Below the pieces are notes generated by a model. That model searched no databases, had not been told where the DNA came from, and saw nothing but the letters and a program-made list of their open reading frames with translations. Shown here piece by piece: positions 9,289 through 16,811 of a stretch of DNA of 64,000 nucleotides. Position 1 is the first letter of the stretch. The number at the start of each line of letters is the position of its first letter. Source of the stretch: Rhodocyclales bacterium (GTDB lineage: Bacteria; Pseudomonadota; Gammaproteobacteria; Burkholderiales; Rhodocyclaceae); NCBI GenBank assembly GCA_028292485.1, contig JAQGMG010000016.1, positions 37,944 to 101,943 of the forward strand, read 5' to 3'. A program made the position numbers and the translations under genes.

Positions 9289-9578
9289 GAGTTTGCCTTT
9301 GCACCGCTTTTTCCGCGCGTCTCTGCATTCATCTCCCATTCACCGGATGCGATGACGGATTCAAGCGGCGCATCGTAGCGTTTCAGGCTACCGGCGAGAC
9401 GTTTGCGGGCGGCGACTGCAGCGTCTTCGGTTGGCATGGGCGACGTGATCTCGGCAATCACGCGGCCACGATTGGTGATGCGCACGCGTTCGCCGCGCTC
9501 AACCCGCGCGAGGTACTCGGGAAGGTTCTGGCGCAAGGTTGTTATGCTGACATCGGTGGTAGTAATTTTTGGTGGCAT
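9285..9578 (-). CDS. Phd/YefM-family antitoxin
   Basis: A 97-residue antitoxin of the prevent-host-death (Phd/YefM) type. The pattern 'ITTLRQNLPEYLARVERGERVRITNRGRVIAEI' is the family's DNA-binding and dimerisation core. The charged C-terminal tail would bind the toxin. It is the first gene of a two-gene operon, and its stop codon overlaps the TTG start of the PIN toxin. A 21-bp palindrome directly upstream is a candidate operator for autoregulation. Confidence 0.88.
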   Translation of the reverse strand: MPPKITTTDVSITTLRQNLPEYLARVERGERVRITNRGRVIAEITSPMPTEDAAVAARKRLAGSLKRYDAPLESVIASGEWEMNAETRGKSGAKANS

Positions 9579-9596
9579 TCTCGCCGCTCATTTTAC

Positions 9597-9617
9597 ATGT
9601 ACATTTGAAATGTACAT
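9597..9617. promoter_or_regulatory. Palindromic operator candidate for the Phd/VapC operon
   Basis: ATGTACATTT and AAATGTACAT form a perfect 10-bp inverted pair around a single G. The site lies 19 bases upstream of the antitoxin start on the minus strand, where an autoregulated toxin-antitoxin promoter would be. The local sequence is AT-rich compared with its surroundings. Confidence 0.6.
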
Positions 9618-9647
9618 AAGCATCCCCGGTGTTGCAATATTCAATCT

Positions 9648-9962
9648 TCAAACGCGCGCCGGCAAACGTCGCAATTGCGCCTTCAGTGCTGCAATCTCGT
9701 CCATCAGGTCCAGAGCCAGGGCGACGCCGGCAGTGTTCACTTCCAGATCATGGGCCAGGCGCAAGGCCAGGCGCGCACGGCGTAGCGAGTGTCCCGCAAA
9801 GCGCCAGTCCTGCGGGTTGTCGCCGACGGGTTCGAGCACGCCCTCCATGACCCAGGCGTTGATCTGTTCCTCCCGCGCCCGGCATGCCTGGCACAGCTCG
9901 CTCAATGACAAATGGATTTCTTCTTCGACGACAAGACCCTGGAGATAAGTGTGGGTGCTCAT
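9648..9962 (-). CDS. cbpM: Chaperone modulator CbpM
   Basis: A 104-residue MerR-like helical protein of the CbpM family, which binds the J-domain of CbpA and inhibits its co-chaperone activity. The start MSTHTYLQGLVVEEE at 9962 overlaps the cbpA stop as ATGA, so the two are translationally coupled. The pattern 'LSLSELCQACRAREEQINAWVMEGVLEP' is the helix-turn-helix-like part. The C-terminal 'ALALDLMDEIAALKAQLRRL' helix is the usual family ending. The 191-residue ORF in the track is this frame extended backwards through cbpA and is not real. Confidence 0.9.
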   Translation of the reverse strand: MSTHTYLQGLVVEEEIHLSLSELCQACRAREEQINAWVMEGVLEPVGDNPQDWRFAGHSLRRARLALRLAHDLEVNTAGVALALDLMDEIAALKAQLRRLPARV

Positions 9963-10951
9963 GAGCTTGCTCCTTCCAGATGCGTACGTGGGTTGAAGTC
10001 GAAACCCTTCGCCATGGCGCGGTAGGCCTCCCTGGCGGCTTCGGTCTGAGCGGGAGGCAGGGTAATGGCAAGCGTCACGTACAGATCGCCCGGGGTTTTG
10101 CCGGGAATGCCCTTGCCCTTGAGCCGCAATTTGCGGCCGGCCACCGTGCCGGCGGGGATGTTGAGTTTCACACTGCCTTCCGGCGTGGGGGCATTGACGG
10201 TGGCGCCCAGTGCCGCTTCCCACGGCGCGACCGGCAGGTCCAGATAAACATCGCCGCCATCGACGTGGAACAGCGGGTGTGGCTTGAAGCCTATTTCGAG
10301 GTAGAGGTCGCCCGGCTTGCCGTCCGGGCCACCCGCTTCGCCTTGGCCGGTGAGGCGCAGGTGCTGGCCTTCGCGAATGCCCTTGGGAATGGTCACGTCG
10401 AGCGTGCGTTCTTGCGTGGTGACACGGCCTTGCTCATCGACCACCGGAAAATGCAGGCCTATGCTGCGCCGGGCGCCTTTGTAGGCATCTTCGAGCTCGA
10501 TCAGGATCTTGGCATGATGGTCCTGGCCACGCGCTTGCGCCGTGCGTCGTTGCGCGCGCGCCTGCCGTGCATGCTGACCGAATAGTGCCTCGAAGAAATC
10601 GCTCGGGTTGGCGCCGAACTGTCCCTCGCCCACGCCCGACTCCGGCGAGCCCCAGGTGCCCGGGCCGGAAAACTCGAAACCTTCGTCCCAGCCCGGTGGG
10701 GGCTGGAAGTCCTGTCCGCCTTTCCAGCCGCCCCGGCTGTCTGCGCCCACGCGGTCGTAGGCAGCACGTTTTTCCGGGTCTTTCAGGACTTCGTAAGCTT
10801 CGCCCACTTCCTTGAAGCGTGCCTCGGCATCGGTTTCCTTGCTGACGTCGGGGTGAAATTTTCGCGCCAGCTTGCGATACGCCTGCTTCACTTCGTCCTG
10901 CGTTGCCGTGCGCTGCAGTCCGAGCGTTTCGTAGTAGTCCTTGAATTTCAT
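9959..10951 (-). CDS. cbpA: DnaJ-like co-chaperone CbpA
   Basis: A 330-residue Hsp40 that stimulates DnaK ATPase and also binds curved DNA. The J-domain occupies about residues 4-70 with the HPD motif at 33-35. A Gly/Phe-rich stretch follows (about 75-120). The C-terminal substrate-binding domains are without the Cys-rich zinc finger of DnaJ, so this is the CbpA class and not DnaJ. 'GQHLRLTGQGEAGGPDGKPGDLYLE' is a recognisable C-domain motif (segment 'GKPGDLYLE'). The gene is followed by cbpM with a four-base overlap. An array of 11-bp direct repeats lies 37-80 bases upstream. Confidence 0.93.
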   Translation of the reverse strand: MKFKDYYETLGLQRTATQDEVKQAYRKLARKFHPDVSKETDAEARFKEVGEAYEVLKDPEKRAAYDRVGADSRGGWKGGQDFQPPPGWDEGFEFSGPGTWGSPESGVGEGQFGANPSDFFEALFGQHARQARAQRRTAQARGQDHHAKILIELEDAYKGARRSIGLHFPVVDEQGRVTTQERTLDVTIPKGIREGQHLRLTGQGEAGGPDGKPGDLYLEIGFKPHPLFHVDGGDVYLDLPVAPWEAALGATVNAPTPEGSVKLNIPAGTVAGRKLRLKGKGIPGKTPGDLYVTLAITLPPAQTEAAREAYRAMAKGFDFNPRTHLEGASS

Positions 10952-10987
10952 GGCTGAGGCCTCGCCGTTTCAGCTGATGTGTGCCGA

Positions 10988-11031
10988 TTTGCGTTGGGTG
11001 TGCGTTGGGTGTGCGTTGAATTTGCGTTGAA
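10988..11031. repeat. Four tandem 11-bp repeats upstream of cbpA
   Basis: The units are TTTGCGTTGGG, TGTGCGTTGGG, TGTGCGTTGAA and TTTGCGTTGAA, laid end to end. They share the core TGCGTTG. They sit 37-80 bases upstream of the cbpA start on the minus strand, in the 291-base gap between cbpA and pssA. An 11-bp spacing is about one helical turn, so the copies would face the same side of the DNA. Confidence 0.75.
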
Positions 11032-11242
11032 CGTACGTCCCGCTTTCAGCTTAGCGTGTCCGGAGAAATTGAATTGTTCGCTGCGATGCTTAATGCAAAT
11101 TTCGTGTTGCACAGTTCAACGAGTGCGGTGCGCATAGGGGACAGATCATGGCGGCACCGAAATTGCTGCACACGTGAGGTGGCCAATGAGGTGGCCATCT
11201 GGTCGACAGGCTCGTCTCAATCTGCATGGAGAAAAAATCGCT

Positions 11243-11902
11243 ATGCGCCCATCCGATCTATCTGCCGCACCCGGTTCATTCCACGCTGCGCCAAAGCACT
11301 TCTCGATGATCAGGCAGCTACATCTTGCTGACTTCTTCACGCTGGCCAATGCGGCCTGCGGCATGGCTTCGGTATTTCTTGCCATGTTCTACATGCGTAA
11401 CGAGATGGCCGACTACATTTACGCAGCAGCAGCCATGGCCATTGCGGCGCTGATATTCGATGTGCTCGATGGACGTATTGCGCGCTGGCGTCATCAGCAT
11501 TCCGCATTGGGTCGCGAGCTCGACTCACTCTCGGACGTCATATCATTTGGTGTCGGCCCGGCGGCGCTGGCAGTTGCTGTCGGCATGCAGGGTGGTTGGG
11601 ACCTGATCGCGCTGGCCTATTTTGTGTGCTGTGGCGTGAGCCGGCTGGCGCGTTACAACGTGACGGCCGAAAGCCTGTCCGGGGGTGGTGACAAGGTGAA
11701 GTATTTTGAAGGCACGCCGATCCCTACGAGTGTGCTGTTGAGCGTCGTGCTGGCAGTGTGCGCATGGCTGGGGCGGATCAACCAGGACATCCCCGCTGGC
11801 GTATTGACGTTCGGCCCGTGGGACTTTCATCCCTTGGTCCTGCTATTCGTCCTGTCGGGCACCTTGATGATCAGCAAGACCCTGCGCATTCCGAAATTCT
11901 AG
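11243..11902 (+). CDS. pssA: CDP-diacylglycerol-serine O-phosphatidyltransferase
   Basis: An inner-membrane CDP-alcohol phosphatidyltransferase of 219 residues, expected to make phosphatidylserine, the precursor of phosphatidylethanolamine. The full catalytic signature D-G-x2-A-R-x8-G-x3-D-x3-D is present at residues 76-98 ('DGRIAR...G...D...D'). Several hydrophobic helices surround it. I chose the ATG at 11243 because a GGAG Shine-Dalgarno sequence lies just upstream and the protein then begins MRPSDLSA. The track ORF from 11174 adds an unlikely basic peptide. Phosphatidylcholine synthase shares the motif, but the 'ELDSLSDVISFGVGPA' context fits PssA better. Confidence 0.87.
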   Translation: MRPSDLSAAPGSFHAAPKHFSMIRQLHLADFFTLANAACGMASVFLAMFYMRNEMADYIYAAAAMAIAALIFDVLDGRIARWRHQHSALGRELDSLSDVISFGVGPAALAVAVGMQGGWDLIALAYFVCCGVSRLARYNVTAESLSGGGDKVKYFEGTPIPTSVLLSVVLAVCAWLGRINQDIPAGVLTFGPWDFHPLVLLFVLSGTLMISKTLRIPKF

Positions 11903-11908
11903 GATTGC

Positions 11909-12856
11909 TCAAAGCGGTTCGGCAAAGTTCAAAGTCCGCGCGCTCTGAAAATTACGCAGCTCGCCGCTGATGGGATCAGTGAAGGCGATGGACTTGGCAA
12001 GCAGTTGTAGCGGCCTGGTATGGTCGTCGCTGTTCTCGGCGCATAGCACGGGGTAGATCAGGTCATTGAGGATGGGAATGCCCAGCGCCGTGCAATGCGC
12101 GCGCAACTGGTGTTTGCGGCCGGTGACGGGCGACAGTGCATAGCGCGCAAGGTCGCCACGTACTTCCAGTACGTCGATGTGCGTTTCGGCGTTCGGTTCG
12201 CCATCGACTTCGCGCATCTGCATGAAACGCATTGCGTCTTCTTCGATGCGGCTGCGATACACCAGCGGTAGTTTCAGCTCGGGGCGCCATGGCGCTATCG
12301 CCTCGTAGTGCTTCCGCACACTGCGTTGGCGAAACAGATCCTGATACCTGCCGCGCGTTGATGGTTGAATGCTGAAGAGCACGAGGCCGGCTGTCTCGCG
12401 GTCGATGCGATGGATCGGCGCCAGCGAATCGATGCCGAGTTTGCGTTTGAGGCGTACCAGCAGCGTTTCCTGCACATAGCGGCCTGAGGGAATGACGGGC
12501 AGGAAATGCGGCTTGTCGGCCACGACCAGATATTCATCCTGGAACAGCACGGTCTCTTCGAACGGGATCGGCGGCTCGTGTTCCAGCGCACGGTAATAGA
12601 AAATTCTCAACCCGACCTCGTAATGGCGCTCTGCTGTCACGGCTATGCCAGATTCATCGAGCACGTCGCCGGCAAGCATGCGCTTCGCCCACTCTGCCGG
12701 CGATACGGCCGGCAGACGCTCTGCGATGAAGTCCGCGATGCGTGACCAGGGACCCGGCGGCAAGACGATGCAGGTCGGGCTGACACCGTTGCGCGTGGAC
12801 AACGGTGCGGCGCGTTGTTGCAAGGTACGCCGCGAGAGTGGCCGGGCAGTGGTCAT
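11909..12856 (-). CDS. RluA-family 23S/tRNA pseudouridine synthase
   Basis: A 315-residue pseudouridine synthase of the RluA/RluC/RluD family. The catalytic motif HRIDRETAG places the nucleophilic Asp at about residue 152. 'VVADKPHFLPV' and the C-terminal 'GRKHQLRAHCTALGIPI' motif are both family hallmarks. The start at 12856 (MTTARPLSRR) overlaps the stop of the MFS gene as ATGA, so the pair is coupled. The 478-residue ORF in the track extends this frame back through the MFS gene and is artefactual. The target uridine cannot be told from sequence. The protein lacks an obvious S4 domain. Confidence 0.9.
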   Translation of the reverse strand: MTTARPLSRRTLQQRAAPLSTRNGVSPTCIVLPPGPWSRIADFIAERLPAVSPAEWAKRMLAGDVLDESGIAVTAERHYEVGLRIFYYRALEHEPPIPFEETVLFQDEYLVVADKPHFLPVIPSGRYVQETLLVRLKRKLGIDSLAPIHRIDRETAGLVLFSIQPSTRGRYQDLFRQRSVRKHYEAIAPWRPELKLPLVYRSRIEEDAMRFMQMREVDGEPNAETHIDVLEVRGDLARYALSPVTGRKHQLRAHCTALGIPILNDLIYPVLCAENSDDHTRPLQLLAKSIAFTDPISGELRNFQSARTLNFAEPL

Positions 12857-14118
12857 GAATGAAGTACGTCGGGCACCGGTTTGTCTGCCGCTACCGGCAT
12901 CGCTACTTTCGTTACGCGATGAATCCAGACGATACCCAGCAAAGTCAGCGCCACGGCACACCAGCCATTTGTGCCGTAGCCGATGATCTCGCCGCCAGGC
13001 CCGCTGCTGAGCATCAGTCCGCCGAACCAGGCGCCCAGGCCAGTACCGATCGATTGAATGGCCGAGTTCACACTCAGGAAAGCGCCGCGTTTTGCCGGGT
13101 CGGGCACGGTCGTCATCAGCGCCTGCAGCGGAATGTTGCGGCCGGATATCGACACCATGAAGAATGGAAAGAAGGCGATGAGTGCCAGCAGCGGCAAGGT
13201 TGGCAGATGCGTGATGAACAGCAGTGGCAGCATCGAGAACAAGGCGACATAGCGAAACACCTTGTGCTTGCCGTAGCGGTCGGAAAGCCGGCCAATGGTG
13301 CGCGAGGTAAACAGCGTCGCCGCGCCGCCTGCCAGATAGATCCACGAGATGGCTTGTGGCGCGACGCCATGATTGCCGACCAGCACCGGTGAAATGAATG
13401 GAATGACCAGCATGGCGGAGATCATCATCATGCCGGTCAGCGCGAAGGCGCGCAGATGTGCTGGCTTGCGCAGCAGGGCAGCCAGATCGGGCAGGACCTC
13501 GGCAAGCGGCGTCGGCCGTTTCGCCAGATGTGTTCTCAACGAAGGCACCAGGCGGGCAGCTGCGAGCCAGATCAGCAGCGATAGCATGACGAGCAGATAG
13601 AACGGCGTTTGCCAGCCGAACTGCGCGCCGAGCACCACACCGACAGGCACGCCGGCGATGGCCGCCATCGAGAACGAAGTCATCACCACGCCGGTGGCCG
13701 TGCCGCGCCGTCTTTCAGGTATTACATCGCCCACGATGGCCATGACGATGGCCCCGAGCACACCGCCGGTGATACCCGCAAAAGCGCGCGCCAGGAGTAA
13801 CCAATGAAAATTGCCGGCCAGGCCGCAGCCAAGATTCGACAAGGCGAACAAGGCATACACCGCAAGCAGCAGACGCTTGCGGTCGAAACGGTCGATGTAG
13901 GTGGCGGCAAACAAGCCGGACAGGCCTGCACACCACGAATATACCGAGACTGCCGTAGCGAACCCCGCGGGCCCGATGGCGAAGGCATGCATGATCTGCG
14001 GCCCCAGCGGCATCATGACCATGAAGTCCATGATCACCGTGAATTGTGTCAGCGCCAGCAGCCAGAGGAGGGCGCGTTCGCGTCCTTCCGAGAGAACGGG
14101 CGGAGCAGTTATTGCCAT
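12853..14118 (-). CDS. MFS transporter (DHA1-type efflux family)
   Basis: A 421-residue major facilitator of the inner membrane with about twelve hydrophobic segments. 'FTVIMDFMVMMPLGPQI' in helix one is the pattern seen in AraJ/DHA1-type drug or sugar efflux proteins. The cytoplasmic loop 2-3 motif appears as 'DRFDRKRLLL'. I took the ATG at 14118 (MAITAPPVLSEG). The track ORF adds 22 residues from a region with repeated GTGATTC words that looks non-coding. It overlaps the pseudouridine synthase gene by four bases, an odd pairing of functions that probably reflects genome compaction. The substrate is unknown. Confidence 0.86.
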   Translation of the reverse strand: MAITAPPVLSEGRERALLWLLALTQFTVIMDFMVMMPLGPQIMHAFAIGPAGFATAVSVYSWCAGLSGLFAATYIDRFDRKRLLLAVYALFALSNLGCGLAGNFHWLLLARAFAGITGGVLGAIVMAIVGDVIPERRRGTATGVVMTSFSMAAIAGVPVGVVLGAQFGWQTPFYLLVMLSLLIWLAAARLVPSLRTHLAKRPTPLAEVLPDLAALLRKPAHLRAFALTGMMMISAMLVIPFISPVLVGNHGVAPQAISWIYLAGGAATLFTSRTIGRLSDRYGKHKVFRYVALFSMLPLLFITHLPTLPLLALIAFFPFFMVSISGRNIPLQALMTTVPDPAKRGAFLSVNSAIQSIGTGLGAWFGGLMLSSGPGGEIIGYGTNGWCAVALTLLGIVWIHRVTKVAMPVAADKPVPDVLHS

Positions 14119-14201
14119 GTGAGTCCAACTTTCTGTTCGTGATTCTTGAGTGTGATTCGTGATTCGCGCGTTGCAGAAATGCACGCGTCGACAAATGCCG
14201 G

Positions 14202-15047
14202 CTACTCGCCCTCAGCCAGCTTGCGCGCCCGTTGCAGGCGCCATTGCTCATCCGGATCGCCAGCGTAAACCTCTTCTGCCCGCGTACCGGTTTCCTGCAG
14301 TTTTGTATCAAGCGCGATGCGGTTGTCGAAGACGAAGCACTCACCTTCCCAATCCTTGTCCGCATCGGGCATCGTCGCGAAATAATTCAGAATGCCACCT
14401 TCGAGCTGATACACGGGCATGTCGAAACCCAGCATCCAGGCGGCGGTTTTCTCGCAACGAATCCCGCCGGTGCAGTACATGGCTACGCGCTTGCCCTGTG
14501 CTTTCCACGCCGCAACGTTGTCTTCGATATAGCGTGGGAAATCGCGAAAATTATTCACCTGCGGGTCGACCGAATTCCTGAAGCGGCCAAGGCGATATTC
14601 GAAGCTGTTGCGGTTGTCGATCAGTACAACGTCATCTTCTGCAATCAGCTCCCGCCAGGCCTGGGGGCTGACATGTGTGAATGCGTCAGCAACGGCTGGC
14701 ACATCGATCACCACGTCATCGACACCGAGCGGCAGGACTTCCGGTCTGGTGTGCACCTTCATGCGATGGAAGGGGGCGGTCGTGCATGCGCTGCGCTTGA
14801 AAACGATGTCGCTGAACAAGCCGCCGAAACGTTCATCCACTGTCAAACCGGTTTGAAACGCATCCAGCGCTGCCGCCGTGCCGGCGACCATGCCGTTGAT
14901 GCCCTCGCATGCCACCAGAATACTGCCGCCCAGGTCGGCAGTCAGCTCGCGCAAAACATTTGCGCACTCTTCGGGCTGCGCAATGCTGACGAACCTGTAA
15001 AACGATATGTGTTCGATGGGAGGGGAATGAAGCGTATTGTCTGGCAT
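14202..15047 (-). CDS. trhO: tRNA uridine-34 hydroxylase TrhO (rhodanese domain, UPF0176)
   Basis: A 281-residue protein of the UPF0176 family, now known as TrhO, which hydroxylates uridine 34 of some tRNAs with oxygen. It has an N-terminal ferredoxin-like/acylphosphatase-like region with 'ILVACEGINGMVAG' near residue 45. A rhodanese domain follows, with the active-site loop CTGGIRCEK and Cys at about 192. Further rhodanese signs are 'VLIDNRNSFEYRLGRF' and the C-terminal 'GGILNYF'. The start MPDNTLHS at 15047 gives the normal family length. The 84 upstream codons of the track ORF are unsupported. The gene stands alone. Confidence 0.9.
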   Translation of the reverse strand: MPDNTLHSPPIEHISFYRFVSIAQPEECANVLRELTADLGGSILVACEGINGMVAGTAAALDAFQTGLTVDERFGGLFSDIVFKRSACTTAPFHRMKVHTRPEVLPLGVDDVVIDVPAVADAFTHVSPQAWRELIAEDDVVLIDNRNSFEYRLGRFRNSVDPQVNNFRDFPRYIEDNVAAWKAQGKRVAMYCTGGIRCEKTAAWMLGFDMPVYQLEGGILNYFATMPDADKDWEGECFVFDNRIALDTKLQETGTRAEEVYAGDPDEQWRLQRARKLAEGE

Positions 15048-15191
15048 GCTGGATCGCCGGCAACCGGGCAGCGAAGCACTGAAAGGGATTCCGATTGTAG
15101 CTGTACGTCGGGTGAGAACGAAGCTCGATGCAGCAGGCGCTGCGTTGATGGGAATGCCGCTTGCTATGTGCAGCCCAGGAGGACCTGAATC

Positions 15192-15338
15192 ATGTCGAGA
15201 ATCAATGGCGCTACCGGCCACCAGCCAGTGGAACCGGATCGGGGGCCGGAATCTCCGCCGCAGGAAGAACCCAGTCCCGGCATCCCGCAGCCGAAGCATC
15301 GCGATCCGGAAGACCCGGACTACGACGACGCCGACTAG
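15192..15338 (+). CDS. Small acidic proline-rich protein, function unknown
   Basis: This 48-residue ORF is below the cutoff of the supplied track. An exact AGGAGG lies at 15177-15182, nine bases before the ATG at 15192. The product is rich in Pro, Glu and Asp, with a C-terminus 'HRDPEDPDYDDAD', and is likely unstructured. The stop is TAG at 15336-15338. It lies between the divergent trhO and the downstream permease, on the permease's strand, and may be cotranscribed with it. I do not recognise a family. The strong ribosome-binding site is the main evidence that it is real. Confidence 0.6.
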   Translation: MSRINGATGHQPVEPDRGPESPPQEEPSPGIPQPKHRDPEDPDYDDAD

Positions 15339-15400
15339 GGTGGTGTGCGGTCCGAAGCTTGAAATGCATGGCAGAAATCAAATAAACAGAGGTTGCCGGG

Positions 15401-16579
15401 GTGGAAAATACTGCAGAGCGGATTCAAGAGGAGGTGCAGCCGGCAGCGCCGCTCACTGTGTCGCCGGACGTTGTTCAAGCGCGGGCAGAAACTGCGCCGC
15501 CGGTAGTTGAAAAACCAGGCAAGCTGGCACGCATCATCAAGGCCGACAGATCGGTTCCGGTCATGGGTCTGTTTGTGCTCGCCGTTTTCTATACGGTCTA
15601 TTTCGCCAAACCCTTCCTGTTGCCGGTCATGCTGGCGCTGTTTCTGGTATTCGTGCTGCGACCGCTGGTGCGGGTTCTCAATCAACGCTTGCGTCTGCCT
15701 TTGCCCCTCGGCTCGGCCTTGGTTGTTTTCGGTTTGCTCGGCGCGCTGGGTGTTGGTGGCGCTGTGCTGTCAGGGCCGGCGATGGACTGGATCGAGCGGG
15801 CGCCGTCTTCGATGCACGATATCGATCAGAAGATCGGCAAGCTCAAGCGCTCGGTGCAGAACATGCAGCGCGCCACCCAACGCATCGACGATCTGACCAA
15901 GGTCGAGCCGCAGAACCGGGTGCGCGAAGTCGCCATGGCACGTATCTCTTTTGGCAGCATGCTGCTGGCGGGCACGCAAGCATTCATGCTGAGCGCATTT
16001 TCGGTAGTCATCCTGGTGTTCTTCCTGCTTGCATCCGGTGATTCCTTGCTGCGCAAGGTCGTGAAGATCACGCCGAGCCTGCGCGACAAGATCAAGGCCG
16101 TGGAAATCGCACGCACCGTGGAGCGCGACGTAGGGCGCTATTTGTTGACGCTTACCGGCATCAATCTGGTGCTCGGTGTGGCGACGACGCTGGCCATGTT
16201 CGCGCTTGGCATGCCCAACGCCATGCTGTGGGGGGCGATGGCTTTTGGCCTGAATTTCATTCCTTACCTCGGGGCAACCATCACCCTTGTCGTGCTGACG
16301 GTGGTTGCCGTCCTGACGTTCGACCAGATCGGACATGCGGCGCTGGTGCCCGTGGTTTTCCTGAGCATCACGACACTCGAGGGCCAGATTCTCCAGCCTT
16401 TTGTCATTGGCCGCAGTTTCTCCGTGAATCCCGTCCTGGTATTTCTTTCCCTGCTTTTCTGGGGCTGGATGTGGGGCATTGTCGGCATGCTCATGGCCGT
16501 GCCGATTCTCGTGACATTCAAGATTCTTTGCGCCCACATTGAAAGTCTGGCGAGCATTCACGAGTTCATGGATCGCTGA
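15401..16579 (+). CDS. AI-2E/PerM-family transporter (UPF0118)
   Basis: A 392-residue inner-membrane protein of the AI-2E exporter family (TqsA/PerM-like). After a polar N-terminus of about 55 residues come paired hydrophobic segments. A long amphipathic helix follows ('IDQKIGKLKRSVQNMQRATQ'). The C-terminal membrane half ends in 'LFWGWMWGIVGMLMAVPI', a family signature. Translation appears to start at a GTG (15401) after a weak GAGG. Members have been linked to autoinducer export, sodium/proton exchange or undecaprenyl phosphate handling, so the cargo here is open. Confidence 0.85.
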   Translation: MENTAERIQEEVQPAAPLTVSPDVVQARAETAPPVVEKPGKLARIIKADRSVPVMGLFVLAVFYTVYFAKPFLLPVMLALFLVFVLRPLVRVLNQRLRLPLPLGSALVVFGLLGALGVGGAVLSGPAMDWIERAPSSMHDIDQKIGKLKRSVQNMQRATQRIDDLTKVEPQNRVREVAMARISFGSMLLAGTQAFMLSAFSVVILVFFLLASGDSLLRKVVKITPSLRDKIKAVEIARTVERDVGRYLLTLTGINLVLGVATTLAMFALGMPNAMLWGAMAFGLNFIPYLGATITLVVLTVVAVLTFDQIGHAALVPVVFLSITTLEGQILQPFVIGRSFSVNPVLVFLSLLFWGWMWGIVGMLMAVPILVTFKILCAHIESLASIHEFMDR

Positions 16580-16673
16580 GGCGCGGAAGCGCTCTGCGGC
16601 TCCACCTCATTGCGTTGAGGGTTTTACCCCGCTTTCCGGACGCGACGAGGCACTCGCCGATCCGCTGATGGGC

Positions 16674-16690
16674 AAACCCGGTGCGGGTTT
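16674..16690. terminator. Hairpin downstream of the AI-2E-type permease gene
   Basis: AAACCCG (16674-16680) and CGGGTTT (16684-16690) pair around a GTG loop in the 232-base gap before the GGDEF-EAL gene. No T-run follows directly. It could be part of a terminator for the permease transcript or a leader element of the next gene. Nothing else is recognised in this gap. Confidence 0.3.
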
Positions 16691-16811
16691 ACGCTCTGAC
16701 AAATTCCTTCTTCCGGTCATTCTGCCAATCAACTTTTGATTCGTGATGCCGATATATCGAGGATTGCCCGGTCCCTATCACCGCCAGGCAACCAGCGAGG
16801 TATGGCTAGCG

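Noticed and set aside
9963-10223. N-terminal 87 codons of the 191-residue ORF in the cbpM frame
   Set aside because: They run inside cbpA in a different frame. The real cbpM starts at the ATGA overlap at 9962.
10988-11031. CRISPR-like array
   Set aside because: Units are adjacent 11-mers with no spacers and no cas genes are present.
12857-13345. Extended 478-residue pseudouridine synthase ORF
   Set aside because: The first 163 codons run within the MFS gene in another frame and carry no family sequence.
16671-16720. Possible cyclic di-GMP (GEMM-I) riboswitch before the GGDEF-EAL gene, from GGGCAAACC followed by ACGC
   Set aside because: The GGGCAAACC and ACGC words are there, but the conserved AAAGCC after ACGC and the GGTAGCGGGGTTACC-like second stem are missing. 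I would need a covariance-model search to change this view.
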